Source of the DNA: Smithellaceae bacterium
Lineage (GTDB): Bacteria; Desulfobacterota; Syntrophia; Syntrophales; Smithellaceae
Length of the DNA stretch: 5,915 nt
Reading direction: 5' to 3'
Assembly: GCA_028704195.1 (NCBI GenBank)
Contig: JAQVLL010000143.1
Location: forward strand, 1 to 5,915
Below the pieces are notes generated by a model, which saw only the letters and a list, made by a program, of their open reading frames with translations, made no database searches and was not told the DNA's origin. Below, piece by piece: positions 1 to 5,915 of this stretch (position 1 is its first letter; each line of letters begins with the position of its first letter). Made by a program: the position numbers and the translations under genes.

Positions 1-82
1 CAAGAGGTCTTACTGACGGCGCTCAACTGTCAAATCCCCCATAGTAGGTAATCGCGTTTTTATCGGATTATCGTCTATTATT

Positions 83-152
83 CCATAATGTTACGCCTGT
101 CGCCTGTGCGTATTGGCGAAAGTCCTGATAGAGTCCTAGGGTAACATAATGG
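83..152. repeat. Imperfect inverted repeat with nested stem-loop
   Basis: Bases 83-94 (CCATAATGTTAC) and 141-152 (GTAACATAATGG) are inverted copies matching at 11 of 12 positions, separated by 46 bases. Inside the loop a second perfect 5-bp stem, TCGCC at 100-104 with GGCGA at 115-119, encloses a 10-base loop, and AGTCCT occurs twice (121-126 and 132-137). It lies just beyond the 3' end of the M23 peptidase gene. No U-tract follows the distal arm on the minus strand, so it is not a classic intrinsic terminator. It could be a structured RNA end, a recombination or transposon end, or a small palindromic repeat. The structure is seen directly; the role is unknown. Confidence 0.5.
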
Positions 153-175
153 CACCAGAAACTAAATTCCCTGGG

Positions 176-1474
176 TTAATAATAATTTTGAAGAGAGTTG
201 TCTTGCTGTGTTTTTAAAGTCGCCAATAATGCCTTTTGCAGGTAATGATTATTTCGTTCCATGTTTTGGGTATCATAAAAAATTGCTGCAGCGAAAATTT
301 TATCCATCGTATGAGTAAGCTTTTTGAATTCGACCATTTGCGCCGAGGGGACAGGTTTCCCAGCAATGCTTTTGACACTGAGTGGGTTAATCGGAGTTTT
401 ATCCATTCTCATCTCATAATGCAGATGCGGTCCTGTGGCCATACCGGTGGCCCCCACGTAACCGATTAAATCATCCTGCCGGACTTTTTTACCTTTGCGA
501 ACATTGCTTTTGATGCGAGAAAGATGGCCGTAATATGTCTGATAACCGTTGCGGTGCGAGATGATAATGAGATTGCCGTAATTACCTTTGTAACCGGCAA
601 ATCTGACCGTTCCGTCCGCCACTGCGCTGACTGGAGTTCCCGTAGCGGCGGCGTAATCAATACCTTGATGAGGTCTGTAAATCTTCAGAATAGGATGCCG
701 ACGATTTTTTGAAAAAGAAGAACTTATTCTTCTGAAACTGAGCGGCGCTTTTAAAAAAGCTTTGCGTAAGGATTGACCCTCAGCGTTATAATAATCCATT
801 TTGCCGTCGTTTTCAAAAAGATAAGCGTTGTAAGGGGTCTTGTTGTTGATAAACTCTAATGATAATATTCTCCCGTATTTTTTAAATTCTCCGTTTAAAT
901 AAAGCCCTTCAGCGATAATTCTGAAAGTGTCGCCGGTACGCAAATCAGTGTTGAAATCAATATCCCATGTTAAAATGTCAGCCACCTTCAGAGCGAGCAG
1001 ATAATTTTCTCTGTCCGTGCCAACGGCGGAAATCAGATTATCTTCAATTGAGCCGCCTATTGTCAAAACGCGGGTTTCATAAGGTATATTACATTTGTGT
1101 GCTCGGAAACAGTCGCCCATTCGTTCAATTTTAATAATGGTATTATCATCAATTTCATAGGTAAAGGAGTTGATATTGTTTTGCTTATCGAGAATAAAGC
1201 GGTATGGATTGCCTGGCTGTAATTCTCGCAAAGGATGAATGTTGGCAGCAGCGCTTTTCATTTCAAAAAGTTCTTCTGTGCGCAATCTATATTTTGTAAA
1301 AATGGAAAAAAGAGTTTCTCCCTGTTTAATTGTATTGTTGATTGATTTTAAAGGAATGATTTCAGGAACAGGAGCAGGCTCATCCCTGAAAATATTTATT
1401 AGAGGTTGATGCAAGGAAAAAGACACAATGAAAACAATTAAAAACGCTAACCATGAAAATTTATTTTTGCTCAA
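176..1474 (-). CDS. Membrane-anchored M23 family murein endopeptidase (OapA/LysM-like N-terminus)
   Basis: This is a probable zinc metallopeptidase that cleaves peptide cross-links of peptidoglycan in the periplasm (MepM/YebA/Csd3-like). With the start chosen here it has 432 residues. A single hydrophobic segment at about 6-21 (FSWLAFLIVFIVSFSL) anchors it or exports it. Residues about 48-93 (IKQGETLFSIF ... LQPGNPYRF) form an OapA/LysM-like domain, followed by the intermediate domain typical of this family to about 246. The M23 (LytM) domain spans about 268-365. The family zinc ligands are present as HQGID (H269, D273) and HLHYE (H352), with the catalytic histidines at H317 (YYGHLS) and H350, so the enzyme should be active. 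Only two cysteines are present (C122, C128), close enough for a periplasmic disulfide. A GTG at 1486 lies in frame upstream, but AGGTGGAG at 1481-1488 overlaps it and sits 6 bases before the TTG at 1474, so TTG is preferred. It probably forms a one-gene unit. The family call is firm; the exact bond cleaved is inferred. Confidence 0.93.
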   Translation of the reverse strand: MSKNKFSWLAFLIVFIVSFSLHQPLINIFRDEPAPVPEIIPLKSINNTIKQGETLFSIFTKYRLRTEELFEMKSAAANIHPLRELQPGNPYRFILDKQNNINSFTYEIDDNTIIKIERMGDCFRAHKCNIPYETRVLTIGGSIEDNLISAVGTDRENYLLALKVADILTWDIDFNTDLRTGDTFRIIAEGLYLNGEFKKYGRILSLEFINNKTPYNAYLFENDGKMDYYNAEGQSLRKAFLKAPLSFRRISSSFSKNRRHPILKIYRPHQGIDYAAATGTPVSAVADGTVRFAGYKGNYGNLIIISHRNGYQTYYGHLSRIKSNVRKGKKVRQDDLIGYVGATGMATGPHLHYEMRMDKTPINPLSVKSIAGKPVPSAQMVEFKKLTHTMDKIFAAAIFYDTQNMERNNHYLQKALLATLKTQQDNSLQNYY

Positions 1475-1480
1475 AGAGGT

Positions 1481-1488
1481 CTCCACCT
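1481..1488 (-). promoter_or_regulatory. Ribosome binding site deciding the M23 gene start
   Basis: On the minus strand this reads AGGTGGAG, a good Shine-Dalgarno match. It ends 6 bases before TTG at 1474-1472 and overlaps the alternative GTG (1486-1484). A start at GTG would have no usable site, which favours the TTG start and a protein four residues shorter than the longest open frame. Confidence 0.5.
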
Positions 1489-2052
1489 TTATGAAAGAAC
1501 ACTTTTTTATGAATAAAAAAACTTATTATAATGATTCTGTCAAGAAAAAATTTCTTTAACTTTACCAGAGGTGATGATGCTCTGTAACTTCCTATTCATA
1601 GTTCGTTTACACCAATTGGTACTTTCTTTTAACCAGTAATCCTCAATTCTGGCAATTGCCTACTACTGAAACTAAGTAGGTGACTGCAATACTCAACGAT
1701 GCCTTCCTGTACTGTTGTTTTTCCAATTCTATTCATCCATTCACCCTTTCAAACAATAATTGTTAATTCTAAAACAGAAAAGGCAGAGCCAATTGACCCT
1801 TCCTTTCTGGAATTATTAGTTCCTTTGTTTAGTTATTTCATTTTTCTTCTGATTCCTGCCAAGCCCATTAACCCAAGACCAAGAAGTAGCATGGTGGCTG
1901 GCTTGCGTATCGCCTGTTCAATATAATTGGCCATTAACTGGCGGGTTTGAGCTGAAGAGTGGTAACCATCAATCCAGAATGTCTATATCGAGAAGCCCCG
2001 TCACATGACACCGCTAGTCGCTTTTAGGATGGATTTTTTTGCTGTGTTCTTG
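1487..2052. other. AT-rich gap between the M23 gene and the surface-protein terminator
   Basis: No intact gene is convincing here. The only open plus-strand frame of note (1699-1926) is antisense to a better minus-strand remnant and has no ribosome binding site. Visible elements are two 10-base perfect palindromes centred on AATT (ACCAATTGGT at 1611-1620 and GGCAATTGCC at 1651-1660), a 6-bp hairpin CCTACT/AGTAGG at 1659-1664 and 1675-1680, and a 5-bp hairpin CAGAG/CTCTG at 1566-1570 and 1580-1584. On the minus strand near 1524-1554 there are a TTGACA and a TATAAT only 7 bases apart, so a promoter for the peptidase is likely nearby but is not resolved. Confidence 0.45.
1833..1982 (-). pseudogene. 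Remnant ending in a PEP-CTERM-like sorting tail
   Basis: A minus-strand frame runs 49 codons from just after a TAG (1983-1985) to a TAA (1833-1835). Its last 22 residues, PATMLLLGLGLMGLAGIRRKMK, closely follow the PEP-CTERM pattern of exosortase substrates: PATM, an alternating Leu/Gly transmembrane helix, then an Arg/Lys-rich end at the stop codon. The diagnostic PEP is degraded: the residues before PAT are RK instead of PE. The preceding 27 residues (from TFWIDGYHSS to EQAIRK) are not recognised. The only internal Met codons offer no ribosome binding site. It probably represents the C-terminal stump of a decayed exported protein, or a chimera of unrelated DNA with a PEP-CTERM end. Exosortase-dependent sorting is known for the family; that this copy is dead is inferred from the missing N-terminus and the altered motif. 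Confidence 0.5.
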
Positions 2053-2093
2053 AAAAAGAGAAATCGCCGGGCAGTGACAAACACCACCCGGCG
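2053..2093 (-). terminator. Rho-independent terminator of the surface-protein gene
   Basis: A perfect 7-bp GC-rich stem joins CGCCGGG at 2065-2071 to CCCGGCG at 2087-2093, with an inner GTG/CAC pairing (2074-2076 with 2082-2084). Read on the minus strand it is followed by a T-rich run (ATTTCTCTTTTTC, 2064-2052). It lies 47 bases past the stop codon of the gene at 2140-3168 and is oriented to end its transcript. It makes read-through into the peptidase gene unlikely. Confidence 0.85.
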
Positions 2094-2139
2094 AACCCCT
2101 ATGCAATGCTTTCCTTCATTTCAGATAAGACCTTCAATC

Positions 2140-3168
2140 TTAGTGAGCCCAAATCTGAACCAAGGACTGTGTGGACAAGGAACCAACGTTGTTGACGACC
2201 CGAGCGCGAAAGTTGCCGATGTAGAAGTTGCCCAGTTCGCCAGCGCCCGTGACAAGTTCCTGATCCTGAGCTAACACAACGTCACCCGTGATAGCGCCCG
2301 GAACTACGATGGTGCTGCCGTTACCGATAGCGATGTTGACCTGGGTGATCGTGCCCTGGTTTGCACCAGCCGCGTTCAGAGCTGCAGTGTTCAGTGTGCC
2401 AACGCCGATGGCCACGCCGCTATTGATGGTCACATCACCAATGTTAAAATTCCGAACACCAACGTAACCGGCTGTTGCAGCTGCACCAAAATCGCCAGCG
2501 AGAATACTGGTGGTGTTACCATAAGAAAGTGTTCCGATTGCTATCGAATCAATATTGACCCTGAAAAACATGTTGACACCGGTGTTGCCTGCGCCTGCTG
2601 CGCCGATGGTCACATAACCTGCGTCATAGGAACCTGCGTCAGCCGGCGAAGCGGACTGGCCCAGTCTGATTTCGACGCCGCTGATGTAGATCGCACCCAG
2701 CTGCTGTGCAACTGTAGAAGTAGGAGCACCAGCGGTGACGCCAGACACGAAGATGTCTGTCTGCAGGGTGTCGACCGAGATGTGGAAGGTCGGCAGACCG
2801 ATTCTGACGAGAGACTGGCCACCATCATTGGTACCAACATCAATCGTGATGGGGTCGTTTGCCATGTATCCGACAGCGGTGGCGCCTGTGGTTGCAAACG
2901 CGCCGTCATGACGGCCGGATGCATGGACGGTCAGGTTCAGACCTTCAATACCGACGAAACCGGCATTGGTGTAACCGGTGAAACCGTCGGAATCGCCCCA
3001 AGCAACCGTTCCAATCGTAAGGTTGGCGGTGACATCAACATTTATGCTGACACCTGCCTGGCCTGTTACGGTGGAAAGTTCGTCGTCGGTAATGTCCGTC
3101 ATGGCCATAACGGACATCGGAAGCACTAATAATGCTAAAAGAACGATCGCTGTAAATATCTTTTTCAT
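2140..3168 (-). CDS. Exported repeat-bearing surface protein, DUF6160/FilA-like
   Basis: This is a secreted or cell-surface protein of unknown biochemical role. It has 342 residues. A signal peptide occupies about 1-22 (MKKIFTAIVLLALLVLPMSVMA). It is followed by DDELSTVTGQAGVSI at 28-42, the hallmark near the mature N-terminus of DUF6160/FilA-like proteins. The rest is rich in Gly, Ala, Thr, Val and Ile, has no cysteine or obvious catalytic motif, and should be beta-rich. Residues about 50-85 and 208-250 repeat one another (IGTVAWG ... AGFVGIEGLNL and IGTLSYG ... AGYVGVRNFNI). Shorter LGxxYIxG units recur (LGAIYISG, LGNFYIGN). The start is set by GAAGGA six bases before ATG at 3168; an in-frame ATG at 3231 would place a polar stretch before the signal peptide. 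The gene is more G+C-rich than its neighbours, which may reflect high-expression codon choice or separate origin. A strong terminator follows. FilA homologues are linked to pili in Acinetobacter; that link is not shown here. Confidence 0.85.
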   Translation of the reverse strand: MKKIFTAIVLLALLVLPMSVMAMTDITDDELSTVTGQAGVSINVDVTANLTIGTVAWGDSDGFTGYTNAGFVGIEGLNLTVHASGRHDGAFATTGATAVGYMANDPITIDVGTNDGGQSLVRIGLPTFHISVDTLQTDIFVSGVTAGAPTSTVAQQLGAIYISGVEIRLGQSASPADAGSYDAGYVTIGAAGAGNTGVNMFFRVNIDSIAIGTLSYGNTTSILAGDFGAAATAGYVGVRNFNIGDVTINSGVAIGVGTLNTAALNAAGANQGTITQVNIAIGNGSTIVVPGAITGDVVLAQDQELVTGAGELGNFYIGNFRARVVNNVGSLSTQSLVQIWAH

Positions 3169-3214
3169 TTGTTGTCCTTCAATCAACCTAATGTTAAGTG
3201 GGTTTATGGTTTCG

Positions 3215-3246
3215 GATCTTCCTAAGATCATCTTTTAACCGATCTT
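3215..3246 (-). promoter_or_regulatory. Two mutually exclusive hairpins in the surface-gene leader
   Basis: On the minus strand AAGATC (3246-3241), GATCTT (3229-3224) and AAGATC (3220-3215) follow one another. The central GATCTT can pair with the upstream copy (11-base loop) or the downstream copy (3-base loop), each as a perfect 6-bp stem, but not with both. The element sits about 47 bases upstream of the surface-protein start codon, inside the probable 5' untranslated leader. It resembles a minimal switch or a stability hairpin. The pairing is seen in the sequence; any control function is a guess, and the stems are short and AT-containing. Confidence 0.3.
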
Positions 3247-3429
3247 TGACGAATCCGCCTATTCAATATCTCCTTTATCCCCCCCTTCTTTAATTCACTG
3301 TATTTCATAATTTTCTGTAATTGCGATAGTACGTTACGGAAGATTGAAAGAATTGTATATACTCCTTTATAATGATTTAGCTCCTTTTGATCGGTGAATT
3401 ATTGTTGATAAATCGTGTAGATAGAATAC

Positions 3430-5088
3430 TTACTTTCTTATGGACAGGACATGTGAGCGAAGGTTGATTTTAGAATTTTTCAAATTCATTTTTTTCCTGA
3501 TATTGTTTCGATGGGTCGCAATCGTGTTTACCGATGCGTTGAGCATTTCAGCGATTTCTTTTGTGTTCTTTCCTTTAGTGATCAGGTCGACAATCTGAAT
3601 TTCCTGAGGCGTAAGGTTCTTATGCGATGATAGAAAGTCTCTCATGAACGGTGACAAGACATCTGTAAGATTTCTTTCCAAAACATCCAGGTAATTTTTA
3701 TTGCGATCATCTAGATTCGCCTGCTTCAGCTTTTTCAAATAAGGAATAACGAGATCATTGATGTTTGCCTGCAATTTCCCCTCAATATCCTTTTGACCTT
3801 CATCCCTGCGATTCATTAATACACGTAACGCTATATTGGCATCTTCAAGATTTTCGGCAAACTGCTTGAGTTCTTCCTGCGCCTGCTTCTTTTCGGTAAT
3901 ATCAATGGCAGTGCCTACGAGGCAGGGTCTGCCTTTAAATTGTAACTTCTTTGAGCTGAACAAGAACGTTTTGACAGTTCCGTCTCTCAAAATGACATTC
4001 CTTTCAATGGTGTTTTCCCCACGAAGGAAAGACTGCTTTACCTGTTCTGATACAGTGCTTCGATCCGATTCATGATGGAAATCCAAGACGCTCTTGCCCA
4101 AGAGTTCCTCGTTTGAATAACCGCTCACGCGCATCAAGTTGTCATTCCAGCGGAGAAATCTTAAGTTTTCATCGACAACGTAAAACCATCCCGGTAGACT
4201 GTCAATGATTGCATTACTGAAGTCCCGTTCCTTCCTCAGGTCGTTCTCTGCCAACTTGCGCTCTGTGACGTTATGTGCAACAACATCTGAAGCAATCACA
4301 TTGCCTTCTGCATCATAAATATATTTATTGTGTAGTTGGAGATAGAATCGCTGACCTTTTTTATTTAGTACTTCATATTCTACTATCTCAGATACTTTTT
4401 CACCCCGAAGCAGTTTTTCGAGACGCTCCAAATACAGTTTTTTGCTCCCTTCAGAAAAAACATCGGATATATTTAAAGAACATATCTCTTTTGGACTCCA
4501 ACCAGCATATTTACAGAGAACATCATTTGCTCTTGTGATTTTTCCTGTTTTAAAATCAATTTGATATAATCCGGCAGGCGAGTTCTCAAAAAGCTGTCGA
4601 TAATTTGCCTCGCTCTCCCGTAACTTTTCTTCCATCTGCTTGCGCTCGGTAATATCATGGAAGGTTGCAACTCTTAGTGTGCGTCCTTTATATTTGAATG
4701 GTTTGCAAACTATAGAACATATTATAGTAGAACCATTTTTCCTAACCCCAACCGCTTCAAATGGCATATCGTATCTGTTAGCAATGTGTCCCATCATAAC
4801 CTTCATGGATTCTGGGGAGACGAGTTTTGCTGCAGTCATACCGATCATTTCAGATAAATCATATCCAAACATGTCAATCAGGGATTGGTTAGATTCAATG
4901 ATAATGCCATTGTCGTGAATTGCTATCCCCTCATTAGTCGCCTCGGAAAGCAGGTGGAAATATTCTTCGGTTTTTTTTAGGATCTCCTTCGCTTTTTTCT
5001 GTGGCGGTAAATTCATTCTTTTGCCCAACTTGTGAGAATCCAGCGATTTCGTTTTATTTTTATGTCTTACATCAATATTCTTTTTCAT
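3430..5088 (-). CDS. Three-PAS sensor with C-terminal LuxR-type HTH (one-component transcription regulator)
   Basis: This is a cytoplasmic sensory transcription regulator of 552 residues with no membrane segment. It has three PAS domains, each closing with the D/N-[IV]-TE-[RK]-K PAC signature: about 40-150 (FHDITERKQ), 160-278 (AHNVTERKL) and 288-400 (AIDITEKKQ). A helical, charged linker at about 400-488 (DANIALRVLMNRRDEG ... NYLDVLERNL) follows, then a LuxR/GerE HTH at about 490-538 (LTPQEIQIVDLITKG, TKEIAEML, TIATHRNNIRKKM). The linker plus HTH arrangement is very common in deltaproteobacterial PAS regulators. There is no receiver domain, kinase domain or phosphoacceptor site, so it should bind a ligand, redox cofactor or partner through PAS and act directly on DNA. 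No cofactor residue can be assigned by eye. AAGGA lies just upstream of ATG at 5088, and a sigma-70-like promoter lies at 5208-5236. The surface-protein gene follows on the same strand 261 bases away and is a candidate target. Confidence 0.9.
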   Translation of the reverse strand: MKKNIDVRHKNKTKSLDSHKLGKRMNLPPQKKAKEILKKTEEYFHLLSEATNEGIAIHDNGIIIESNQSLIDMFGYDLSEMIGMTAAKLVSPESMKVMMGHIANRYDMPFEAVGVRKNGSTIICSIVCKPFKYKGRTLRVATFHDITERKQMEEKLRESEANYRQLFENSPAGLYQIDFKTGKITRANDVLCKYAGWSPKEICSLNISDVFSEGSKKLYLERLEKLLRGEKVSEIVEYEVLNKKGQRFYLQLHNKYIYDAEGNVIASDVVAHNVTERKLAENDLRKERDFSNAIIDSLPGWFYVVDENLRFLRWNDNLMRVSGYSNEELLGKSVLDFHHESDRSTVSEQVKQSFLRGENTIERNVILRDGTVKTFLFSSKKLQFKGRPCLVGTAIDITEKKQAQEELKQFAENLEDANIALRVLMNRRDEGQKDIEGKLQANINDLVIPYLKKLKQANLDDRNKNYLDVLERNLTDVLSPFMRDFLSSHKNLTPQEIQIVDLITKGKNTKEIAEMLNASVNTIATHRNNIRKKMNLKNSKINLRSHVLSIRK

Positions 5089-5207
5089 TGTTTCCTTACA
5101 CTGGTTACTTTTGTCGAATCATAACTATCTTTGCATAAATTTATACGAAGAATGATTATGCGTAAAATGCTCGTTCATGAAGATGCCGCAGCTTTGATTC
5201 ATAAGGA

Positions 5208-5236
5208 TTTGTACAGCTAAGCAGATCGATTGTCAA
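5208..5236 (-). promoter_or_regulatory. Candidate sigma-70 promoter of the PAS-LuxR gene
   Basis: On the minus strand a perfect -35 box TTGACA (5236-5231) is followed after exactly 17 bases by TACAAA (5213-5208), a 4-of-6 match to the -10 consensus. Transcription would start near 5200 and leave a leader of about 110 bases before the ATG at 5088. That leader contains a 25-codon open frame with no clear ribosome binding site (ATG near 5203), which is probably not translated. Confidence 0.5.
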
Positions 5237-5360
5237 TTTATGCATTTAATGAGTTATAAGTGATAAATCATGTATAATATATACACGTTACAAGATAATA
5301 ACACATAATTTATGTCCGGTGCTGATATTTGTCGTGGTAGGAGGAAGCAAGTCGTAATTC

Positions 5361-5684
5361 GTGATCGTCTTTACACCTGCTGTCAAGAAAACTCCGTCTA
5401 ATGACATTTTATTGCTAGGCATCTTCATGATCATATCCGCATTCAGAGTTAAGTGGCGCATGCCTGTCCTGATTTACAGCGTCATCGAAAAGACTTTTCT
5501 GATATTCCTTTATCTCTTAAATATCAGTCATCCCTTCTCTGTCGGTTTCCTGGGGGCTGCCGTCGTGGATGCAATGATAGTGATATACTTGCTATTATAT
5601 TTCTGGCTGGCGGAATCAGAATTGGCTTGGACTTTTTTATTCCAAACTTCAAATCGTAATAATCAACTCGATCTTTTCCCGTAA
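5361..5684 (+). CDS. Small three-helix membrane protein, possibly 5'-truncated
   Basis: This 107-residue frame starts at GTG and encodes a hydrophobic protein with three likely transmembrane helices at about 15-29, 34-53 and 60-84. The loops and order (an LLLG helix, short basic loop KWR, a helix with IEK, then a helix containing AAVVDAMIVIYLLLYF) recall the second half of small four-helix inner-membrane proteins of unknown function. The first helix of such proteins would be absent: an in-frame TAA at 5355-5357 stands just before the GTG. An AGGAGG near 5339-5344 is 16 bases from the GTG, too far for a good start, so the gene may be a decayed copy or may use a poor start. It is divergent from the regulator gene. 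The polar tail (85-107) is unlike the rest and abuts the probable group II intron, so the 3' end could also be altered. The role is unknown. Confidence 0.45.
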   Translation: MIVFTPAVKKTPSNDILLLGIFMIISAFRVKWRMPVLIYSVIEKTFLIFLYLLNISHPFSVGFLGAAVVDAMIVIYLLLYFWLAESELAWTFLFQTSNRNNQLDLFP

Positions 5685-5685
5685 A

Positions 5686-5915
5686 TTGCGGACTTGTAGG
5701 GTATGCCGTGTAAAACGTATGACTAGTCGGTTAAAGTCCGACCATGGGAGTTCGGTAGTTCGCCCATGTAGCTGGAGGGAAGTGTAAAGGGTAACCTGAA
5801 GCATTAAGTTTCCTGACAAAGGCTCCGTAAGGGAGTCGAGCAAACCCGCGGGTCGCAGCGCAAGCGAACCCAGACGTAGCCTCGAAAAGCGCAATGGAGT
5901 TGTCGACCCTCTCCT
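5686..5915 (+). mobile_element. Probable 5' part (domain I) of a group II intron, cut by the window edge
   Basis: This stretch has no credible plus-strand gene but a series of close hairpins typical of a structured ribozyme. GTCGG (5726-5730) pairs with CCGAC (5738-5742). CATGGG (5743-5748) pairs with CCCATG (5763-5768). GGCTCC (5821-5826) pairs with GGAGTC (5832-5837) around GTAAG. GGGT and ACCC with inner CGC/GCG form a stem near 5850-5871 that also contains a GCAA loop. Segments such as GGTTAAAGTCC, GTAAAGGGTAACCTGAAGC and CGAAAAGCG resemble domain I of bacterial group II introns as I recall them. The 5' boundary is uncertain: TTGCG at 5686-5690 and GTGTA at 5708-5712 each match GUGYG at four of five bases. 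The reverse transcriptase/maturase and domains V-VI would lie beyond 5915. A minus-strand open frame across this region is judged an artefact. The class is not assigned. Confidence 0.55.

Noticed and set aside
83..152. Integron attC site or intrinsic terminator
   Set aside because: The arms do not carry the RYYYAAC/GTTRRRY core pattern in the right orientation, and no U-tract follows the stem.
1524..1554. TTGACA plus TATAAT on the minus strand as the peptidase promoter
   Set aside because: The boxes are only 7 bases apart, so they cannot form one sigma-70 promoter. Neither has a good partner at 16-18 bases.
1699..1926. Plus-strand frame of 75 codons
   Set aside because: It has no ribosome binding site and no recognisable domain, and it is antisense to the much better supported PEP-CTERM-like remnant.
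2782..3238. Plus-strand frames opposite the surface-protein gene
   Set aside because: They are antisense shadows of a gene with a clear signal peptide, family motif, ribosome binding site and terminator.
5153..5220. Plus-strand 20-codon peptide frame beginning ATGCGTAAAATG
   Set aside because: It is very short, with only a weak purine stretch upstream, and lies within the leader and promoter of the divergent regulator gene; nothing supports translation.
5649..5894. Minus-strand frame of 81 codons
   Set aside because: It covers the hairpin-rich intron-like RNA region and owes its open frame to that structure; no domain or ribosome binding site is seen.
1..5915. CRISPR array, tRNA, rRNA or defence operon
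   Set aside because: No regularly spaced direct repeats, no tRNA or rRNA signature and no defence-family protein were seen on either strand.

Overview
The window looks like chromosomal DNA from a Gram-negative, probably deltaproteobacterial (Desulfobacterota, Syntrophales-like) organism. This is inferred from gene types, not from a marker gene. The clues are a PAS-LuxR regulator with a linker and HTH style common in that group, an exported DDELSxVTGQAG (DUF6160-like) surface protein, a PEP-CTERM-like tail, and an OapA/LysM-like plus M23 murein peptidase. Most of the DNA is AT-leaning. The surface-protein gene is visibly richer in G+C than its neighbours.

Layout. Bases 1-175 hold no convincing gene but contain a long imperfect inverted repeat and short coding-like frames. 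A membrane-anchored M23 peptidase lies at 176-1474 (minus). Bases 1487-2052 are an AT-rich gap containing a 49-codon remnant that ends in a PEP-CTERM-like hydrophobic tail and basic end (minus). A rho-independent terminator at 2053-2093 closes the exported, repeat-bearing DUF6160-like protein gene at 2140-3168 (minus). Its leader carries two mutually exclusive small hairpins. A three-PAS, LuxR-type one-component regulator lies at 3430-5088 (minus), with a plausible sigma-70 promoter at 5208-5236. On the plus strand, 5361-5684 encodes a small three-helix membrane protein that looks N-terminally short. From about 5686 to the window edge the DNA folds like the 5' part (domain I) of a group II intron.

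How the parts may relate. The regulator and the surface-protein gene are on the same strand, 261 bases apart, each with its own ribosome binding site. Regulation of one by the other is possible but unproven. The peptidase acts on the cell wall and is separated from the surface gene by a terminator and about 570 bases of non-coding DNA, so it is probably a separate transcription unit. The right end, the PEP-CTERM remnant and the left-edge repeat suggest past mobile-element activity. I found no defence system, CRISPR array, tRNA or rRNA. The most notable items are the PEP-CTERM remnant, the internally repeated surface protein and the probable group II intron.
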